Positions 1-9,000 of a stretch of DNA of 64,000 bases are shown in pieces. Every line of letters starts with the position of its first letter. The stretch's first letter is position 1. Source of the stretch: Verrucomicrobiaceae bacterium (GTDB lineage: Bacteria > Verrucomicrobiota > Verrucomicrobiia > Verrucomicrobiales > Verrucomicrobiaceae); NCBI GenBank assembly GCA_016795485.1, contig JAEUHM010000009.1, positions 62,001 to 126,000 of the forward strand, read 5' to 3'. Under the pieces are notes generated by a model. The model saw nothing but the letters and a program-made list of their open reading frames with translations. It ran no database searches and was not told the DNA's origin. Both the position numbers and the translations under genes were made by a program.

Positions 1-3000
1 CAGCACCTTGATCAGGTTATCGTTGGCAGACTCTGTGTCTGCTGTGCTGCTGGCAGTGACGGGATCGGTTTCCTGCACAAAATACGTTCCGTTAGGTAGG
101 CCCAGGAAGACATAGTTTCCGAGGCCATCCGTCAATGTGGTATCGAGCAGAGTATCAACACCTGGTTCAAAAGTACCACTGCCGTTAGAATCCGCAAACA
201 ACCGAATCGTCACGTTCGGCACGGGTTGATCGTTATCCGAGAAGTTTGCGTCAGCATCAAAGTCATCTCTCACCTGACCAGAGATCGAGTAAAGCCCCTC
301 AGTCTCAAGGAATCCAAAGTCCAACGTGGTTTCTGTTTCGCCTGCCATGACGAGGAAGACCGGACTGTATACAGGTCCTGTAGTTGTAGACTGGACTCCA
401 TTATCATCACCGTCCTCTCCGTTGTCTAGCTCGTCAGTTACGGTTGACGACAGAGGGTAAAGCACTGGCGGAGCTAAGATGCGCAATTGATAACTACCAG
501 GCCGGATGCCTGTGAATGCGTAAGCACCACTCCCGTCGGTTACTGTTATGGTGGACTGAACGCCTGACGTTAGTGGATCAGAGTCGATCGAGTTGCCCAA
601 ATCGTCCAGCAGTTCAATGGTTACACCAACAATGCCGGTCTCACCGAGATCGCGCACACCATTGTTATCGATATCATGCCATACAAGGTTGCCAATGCTG
701 GCCGGTTCTTCGACAAGGAAGTCATTCCCATCGTCAGTCTCGCCAGCTGCAATCGTCACGGCTATCATGCGGTTGCTAACATTCGCATCCGAAGAGTCAT
801 CTTGCGCATCCGTTCGATCTCCTTCAAGCACATGCAGGGTGTCAGGCACTGGCTCGACAATGACTACATAAGAACCAGGTGGCAGTTGCCCGCTTGAGTA
901 GCTCCCAGAGGCATTTGTCATAATTGGCCCAATAGCCAAAGTGCCATCCGAAGGATCACCATCGCCATTTGGATCGGAGTAAATATTGATCGTCGCTAGA
1001 TTCACTCCCGAATCAGGGAGATCGTCGTTGTCTGTGTCTTTTGCTACACTCCCCTCAATGAATCCTGGGATAAAATAGCCATCATTTCCGGCATGGGTGG
1101 TCTGTGCTGCAACAGCAATCACCAAACCAGGGTCAGTGCCCTCGGTCTGCACGCCCCCAGCAGGAAACTCAGTGTCCGCATTGTCAATATCGATGGCGGA
1201 GACACCTGGCGGTACTGTAGCACTCCAGTTGCCTGAAGAGTCCGTAGTGACTGTTTGACTGTTGCCATTCGAGTCGACAACAAACACGTCGATATCAGCT
1301 AGGTCAGGTTCGCTGGAGTCTTGTGAACCATTGCCGTTCACGTCCAGATAAACATGACCGGAGATTTCCGCCGGGCGATAGTATCCATCAACTCCTCCGC
1401 TCAGACTGGCTCCAGCCACGGCAACGACCGTGCCGGGATTTGTTCCCTCGGTTTGAATCGCCCCGGAAGGGAAATCTGGATCAGACTCCATCACCAAGAC
1501 AGAAGTGTTGCCAGGTGGCACCTGAATCGACCAGTTGCCGTCCAGGTCGGTCTCAATGATGTGGGTTTGAAGATTGCTGTCGGTCACTTCGACAGAAATT
1601 GCAGCTAGGTCAGGCTCACCAGAATCCTGAATCCCATTGCCATTAGTGTCGAGATAGACATGCCCGGTAAGCGTGGCTGGGACGAAGTATCCGTCTATGC
1701 CTCCATTGGTTGTCTGTCCAGCCAGTGCGACGATCGACGTTGGATCGTCTCCCTGCGTGTGAACGGCACCTGCCGGATAATCAGGGTCTGCCTCGTCGAC
1801 ATTCACCGAAGTTGATCCAGGTGGTAGGCTAGCCGTCCAAGCTCCATCGGGTCCTGTCGCAACCACCATACTGCCGCCATTTGCATCGGTAATGATGAGA
1901 TCGACATTCGGCAGGTCTGGTTCTGCAATGTCCTGTAGGCCGTTTCCATTCACATCCAGATACAGATTGCCAGTGACGATTGCGGGGATGAAGTAGCCAT
2001 CTATTCCCGCATCGACACTTACGCCAGCAAGAGCAGATACCACTCCTGGGTCACTCCCCTGTGTTTGGCTCGACCCTACAGGAAACTCGGGATCAGCATT
2101 GTCCACATCCACTGTCGTGATGCCTGGCGGAACAAGGGCCAACCAGTTTCCTGATGAATCTGAGGTCACCGTCTGTGAGTTTCCATTCGAGTCACCGATC
2201 AGCACATCTACGTTAGCGATATCTGGTTCCCCCGGATCTTGGTCTCCATCACCATTGGTATCCAAGTAGAGGTGACCGAAAATCGTAGCGGGGACAAAAT
2301 ACCCGTCGTCACCACCATCATTGGTTACACCCGCCAAAGCATTGATCACGGTGGGATCATCTCCATCTGTCTGAATGCTTCCCGCTGGGTAGTCAGGGTC
2401 AAACTCGTCCACCTTGATGGAGGTAACGCCAGGAGGAACCAGCACGGACCAGTTTCCGCTTCCATTCGTTGCGATCAGATGATCAGCCCCACCAGAGTCC
2501 GTCACAGTCACGGTGACATTGCTCAGATTAGGCTCTCCTAGATCCTGGGCTCCATTTCCGTTCACATCCAGATACAGATGCCCCTCCAGGATAGCTGGTA
2601 TGTAGTAACCATCGTAGCCAGCATCCGATACGCTTCCCACCACAGCGGTGACGGTCGTAGGATCCGCCCCGTCAGTCTGAATACTGTTTACTGGGAAATC
2701 TGGATCCGTCTCATCCACATTTGCAACTGTCTGTCCGGGAGGAACACTTGCTACCCAGATACCGTTTGAATCGGACGTTACCGTTGAGGTCACGCCATTT
2801 ACATTGGTGACGAGCACATCCACGCCAGCAATGTCCGGTTCGCCTGGATCCTGGTCACCGTCACCGTTCGTATCTAGGTAGAGATGCCCAGTGACACTCG
2901 TCGGGAAGTAGAAGCCATCCACACCGGCAGAAACGGAAGTAGCAGCAACCGCAATCACTCCAGACGGGTCATCGCCTTCGGTTTGAGTACTTTCTACAGG

Positions 3001-6000
3001 ATACTGCGGATCCGCCTCAACGATCTTCGCCGTGGTGGTTCCAGGGGGGACATTGACGCTCCAGTTTCCTGATGGGTCGGTGGTAATGGTTTGCTGCAGG
3101 TTGTTTACATCGGTGACAATAACATCCACGTCAGCAAGATTTGGTTCGCCTAAGTCCTGAGTTCCATTGCCATTTACGTCAATATACAGATGGCCGGTCA
3201 CCGTAGCCAAGATCACATAGCCATCGACCCCGGCGCTTATGGCAACGCCCGCGACAGCAAAGACAGTTGTCGGATCGGACCCCTCTGTTTGGGCCGCAGA
3301 AGCTGGGAACTGCGGATCAAGTTCATCGACATTTGCAACCGTCATGCCAGGTGGAACATCTAGCGACCAGTCGCCTGCCGAATCTGTCTCAACGATATGA
3401 ATGACGCCGTTGGCATCAGTAACAATCACGTCCACATTTGCGAGGTCTGGCTCACCAGGGTCCTGCTGCGCATTTCCATTTGTGTCCACGTAGAGGTGTC
3501 CATTGACCGTGCCGGGGAGGAAGTAACCGTCGATTCCAGCGCCTGTAGATGCGCCCGCCACGGCAGTCACCACGGTGGGGTCATTCCCTTCAGTCTGGAT
3601 TACTCCCGAAGGCAACTGTGGATCACTGTTCACTACATTCACTGATGAAGCGCCTGGTGGAACACTGGCAGACCAGTTTCCATTTGGGTCAGTCACGACT
3701 GTTTGAACGGCATTGTTCGCATCCGTGATCTCGATGTCGAGACTGGCTAGATCGGGTTCGCCAACGTCCTGGTCGCCATCGCCATTCGTGTCTAAGTAGA
3801 CGTGTCCAGTAATGGTCGCCGGAATGAAGAATCCGTCATTACCCGCGGAGACCGTGCTATTTGCCACAGCGACAGCAGTTGAAGGGTCAAGCCCATCTGT
3901 CTGCACGACCCCTGTTGGCATATCCGGGTCACTGTTCTGGACATCAATCGTAGTTAACCCTGGCGGCACTGTGGCCGACCAGTTGCCAGAAGCATCCGTG
4001 CTGACCGTCTGAGGATTGCCATTTGAGTCGGTGATCTGCACGTCCACCTGACCTAGATTTGGCTCTCCCGAATCTTGATTTCCATCTCCGTTCACGTCCA
4101 GGTAGACATGTCCTGTCAATGTTCCCGGCACATAGAAGCCATCAATCCCAGCAGAGGTGTTCTGCCCACCGACAGCTACCACTGCTGAAGGGTCAGAACC
4201 CTGAGTCTGAACCGCCCCAGCAGGGAACTGCGGATCTGCGTTCGAAACATCCGCAGTCGTATTGCCCGGAGGCACCTCGGCTGTCCAATCTCCGGAGCTA
4301 TCGGTAGTAACCGTCTGTGTCTGCCCATTGGAATCCGTCACAAGCACATCAAGACCTGAGATAGAAGGCTCGCCGACGTCCTGAGTGCCGTTACCGTTCA
4401 CATCCAGATAGACATGACCACTAATGGAGGCCGGAACAAAGTAGCCATCCTCACCCGCTGAGATGGTCGCGTTGGCTACAGCGATGACAGGCGTTGGATC
4501 GGTGCCCTCTGTTTGATCGCTACCAGACGGATACTGCGGGTCTGTCTCATCGACATCGACAGAGGCAGCACCAGGTGGAATCCATGCCGTCCAGTCGCCA
4601 TTGCCATCCGTGGTCACACGGTGCTCCACTAGATCGACGTCTGTAATGACCACATCGACATCACCAAGGTTTGGCTCGCCAATATCTTGAGAGCCGTTGC
4701 CATTCACATCGAGGTAAAGATGGCCCGTGACGATACCCACTTGCCTATAACCATCATCACCAGCGTCAGTGGTCACCCCACTCACAGCCGTAACGGCGCT
4801 TGGGTCGATTCCAGCCGTCTGTTCATAGCCAACCACAAATACGGAGGTAAAGTCGGGATCTGATTCCTTAACATCCACATTCACGTTTCCTGGAACAACA
4901 GAGGCGATCCAGACACCATTGACGTCTGTGACCACTGTTTGCGTGTTATACTGGTCTAAAACAATCACGTCCACACCAGCCATTACCGACTCAGAGCCTG
5001 AATCGAAGACGCCATTCCCATTTGCGTCATGGAACACCCTCCCAGTCACCTGCCCCTGCTGGACGTCAAAGAAGTCTCGTCCTGTATAAGAGTTCCCTGC
5101 GACAGCCCCGATCGCGATCTGGTTGCTTGAAGTGCTGGCCCATCCGAAGAGATCACGCTCAACGATGACGTAATCCCCAGGTGGAAGACCGGCAAAAGAG
5201 TAGCTTCCATCCGCCGCCGTCTGAGTGGATTGATAAACAGGTTCACCAACATCAGCAAACCCGTTGGCATTCACATCCTGGATGAGATCGACAACGACGT
5301 TCGCTATGCCTGTCTCACCCGCGCTAAAGTCTCCACTGACATTGGTGTCATTCCAAACTGTGCCGGCAACCGCAGCATAGTCGTCAGGATCGGGGAGGTG
5401 ATCGTAAAACACACCGCTATAGTCAATGTAGCTTGTGATGTCCACTGCCACGCGGTTGTCGTTGAGTCCTGAACTATCAGCGGAACTGCCGTAGCCTACC
5501 GGATCAATCTCGACGATGACATACTTTCCAAGAGGCAAATTGGGGAAACTAAATGTGCCAGAAGCTGATGTGGTCGTAATCCCGACCAGTTCACCATCGG
5601 CAGGGTCACCATCACCGTCTGGGTCCGTGTAAAGTTTGACAGTGACATCTGCAAGATTGAGGTCGCCAACGGTCGATCCTCCACTGTTATCCACATCATC
5701 AATCACTGAACCACTGATGGACGCCGCCACAAGGGTCACCGTGGCGCTGCTCTGAACAGCAGGCGGAGAGTCGCCATTCACATCGACGGTGTATTCAGCA
5801 CGGGCAAGGTTCACAGCCGGATTTGCCGATCCTTTGGCTTTCAATGTCACAGAGATCGTTACCGAGCCTCCCAAAGCGAGATTCCCTGGGCCCGTGGCAT
5901 CCAGCCAAAGTAACGAGCCTGCCCCAATGGCATCTGGAGGCAACGATGCTGACACAAACTCAAAGTCTGCTGCACTAAAGGTGTCTTCCAACGGCAAGCT

Positions 6001-9000
6001 GGCGATCGCTGTGCTTCCATCATTGGTTAGGACAATGTCGAACGTCACGTTGTCGCCAATTTCAGCACTTGGGGCGGACGTTCTAGATTTCGTAATGCTA
6101 ACATGCGGGTTAGTCACTGTGACATCGGCGGAATCGCTGTCTCCTGCAGTTCCTCCAGTCGCACTGGCTACGTTGGTAGTAGGTGCTGCTGGAGCCAGCG
6201 CTGTGAACGTCACGTTGAGTGTCACACTTTGGCCAGATGAGAGCGGCCCAACGTTACTCCAGGTCAATGAACCTGCTCCAGTAGAACTCGGCGGCGGACT
6301 TGCGGAGACGAAAGCAAGTTTTGTGGAATCGAACGTGTCGGTGACAGGCACCGTAGCTAGCGCGTTACTGCCAGTATTGACGATCTGAATGCTGAAGCTG
6401 ACTGATTCACCAATGACCGCCACCCCATCGCTAGGCGACACCAGCGTTTTGGTGACTGATATTCCGTCTACACCAGGAGGCGGTGGAACAGTCGCTGTGT
6501 CACTAGAGGTATCAGTGCTGTCGGTTGGGTCCACATAAACCACCGTCAACAGATCACCCACTTCCGCATGGAGAGTCCCGTCGTTCTGACCTGTTCCTCC
6601 AGTCGTGCTTGCCGGAATGCAATAGACAAAAACGCCGGTGTGTATTCCCGTTTCAGTCAGGGTTACAACTTCGCGATCTCCAGTGGCGCTTGTGATGACG
6701 GCAGTGACCGTTTCGACAACTGTTGCATTGAGGTCCTGGTCAAGGTCCGTCACACGCACACAAACTTGCTCATTGCCAGCATATGTCGGCGTACCAACTC
6801 CATTCAACCCTGCAGTGAACTCAGTGACGCTTGGTGTACCCAAATCTAGGAATGTCACGTTCACGCTTGTGGCACGTTGGGCCTGAATCCCCTCAGTTCC
6901 TTCATGAGCAGTGACGAAGATGTTGTAGGTTCCGATGGTAGAGCCAACTACCCACGAGTATTCGTAAGTCTTGGTGCCGGTGCCTGTTGCTACCACATGT
7001 CCACCACCCAGTGTAGTGGTGAAGTCTCCTGCAGTGCCGGGGCCGTCCACACTGAGTCCCATGCTGGTAATGTCGTAGGCCCCAAATGGGTCGCTTGCTG
7101 TGCTGCGAATGTAGACAGTGGTTCCGCTAGCCGGTGCGGTCACTAGACTACCTCCGGGATACGGCGCATCATAGACAGCAAGCGAGTCTACATTGATCAC
7201 CGTCGTGGTGGGTAGCGACACCTTCGAAGGAGCAGTCGCACTATCATACTGCACCGTAAAGCTGACACCGTTCTGATTGGAAGTAACCACCAGATCTAGC
7301 AACTGACCTGCAGGAATCGTCACATTGCTTCCGAGCGTTCCAGACCAGATCAGTGTTCCTGCACCGCTATTGTAAGTGGGAGATGTGAGATTCGCTACGG
7401 TCGTCGTGCCGTACTTAAGCTCTGCCGTCACACTGGGTGATGCTGGTAGAGTTCCGCTGATGACATTTACGTAGCTCGTCACATTGATAGGCCCACCTGA
7501 CGGTAGAGAGAACGGACTGGCAAACGAAGGAGTCTGAGAGAAGGTCGTTGCTGAACTGATACTAACAGGCTTGATCGGAACAGCAATGAGCGTCCAAGCA
7601 TCTGCAGTAACATTCCAAGTCATCGCTGTAGAGGCAGAACCTAGTTTCGTGCTTCCACCGGCCCGAATACCATCGGAGTTGACGGTTCCAGAAGTTGCGC
7701 TCCAAAGCTGAGTCTGAGCCGAATCAGGCGATGCTGAGCGAGCATCATCGAGTGCAAGGACATCGAAAACTAGCTCTCCCGAAGCAGACGTGGCAGTCAC
7801 TGATGCCGTTGCTGTAGAGTTTGTGGCTGATACAGCAGTACCAAGCGGTGTTGTTTGGTTTACTCCTGCGAATGTAGCCACCCCGACGACTATCTCATCG
7901 CCAGTTCCAGAGCCCGTCGTCGATACTTCAAGCGTTCCAACCCCACTGGGTGGATTCACCAGACGCCACAGCTCACACCCTGCTTCCTGGGACGACATCT
8001 GGCTCTTCACAAACGTTAACGGCTGACCCGCGTATGTGACGCCGGTGATTGTCAGCCCCAAAGTATTGTCGTCCTCGTAGCTGATGCCAACAAGCATCAA
8101 ACGATTGGCCCCACTGCCTGTCGTGTGAGTCGTGGTCACCGTGCCGATGGTGTGGGATTTGGCAACAGTTGTGGCCGGCCCATCCTGTAGAATCGAGTTG
8201 TAAGTCACCTCCAGCTTTGGTCGGATCGTCGATGTGGCATTCTCATCGCTAGCAAACTGCTGCGAGTTGTCGCCACCAGTGTCTGGCGAGGCGAGCATAA
8301 TGCCGTTGTTAGCGATAGAGCCATTGACCCAACCTTGGACTAGAGACGCGATGTCCCAAGTGTAATTGCCATTGGTGGAGACCGGCACACTGGCATCCGC
8401 TGTGGAGTTGTAGTCGCCTCCAGCAGAAGTCCAGCTCGTCCCTGATTGACGCTGAGACCAGCTTGCGGCTCCCGCGCTACCGTTCTGCGTTCCTTCTGTC
8501 CAGGTGTTAGTGACGCGATACAAATCGACATTCTGAGTTACCGTGGCGCCGCCTGTTTTTGTTAGAACGAGTTGGGCGGAGGTGATGACTGCTCCTGTAG
8601 GGATGGATGACAGATCAAACTGGAGCATTGCGCGTTCTTCACCGACACCGCCACCTTGGCGGTCGATGTTGAAAGTCGTCGAGCTACCGTAGTTCAACGT
8701 TGAACTCACCGAGTTGAGCCAAGTGTCCTTCGTCGCGCTCAATGTCGTAGACACCAGACCTCCCACCGTTGCGCTTAGTGTCTCACTAGTGGCAGTTGTG
8801 CTGTCTCCTGTTGCGACTGGGTCTACCCTGTCCATGTCTTGATCAGGAGTTCCCGTTCCATTGGTGCTTAGATACAGGACTTTTGTCTGGGTGGGCACCG
8901 ATACCGTGGCATTGCCCGAGCACGTCTCATTGAACTCAGGATCAGTGTAGGTGAATGACAAACTGTTCCCAGGCGCAACAAGTAGCGTTGAGTCCATCTG

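Noticed and set aside
1054-5043. A CRISPR array, suggested by regular spacing
   Set aside because: The period is 306 nt, the units code for protein in a continuous frame, and there are no short direct repeats with spacers. No cas genes are present.
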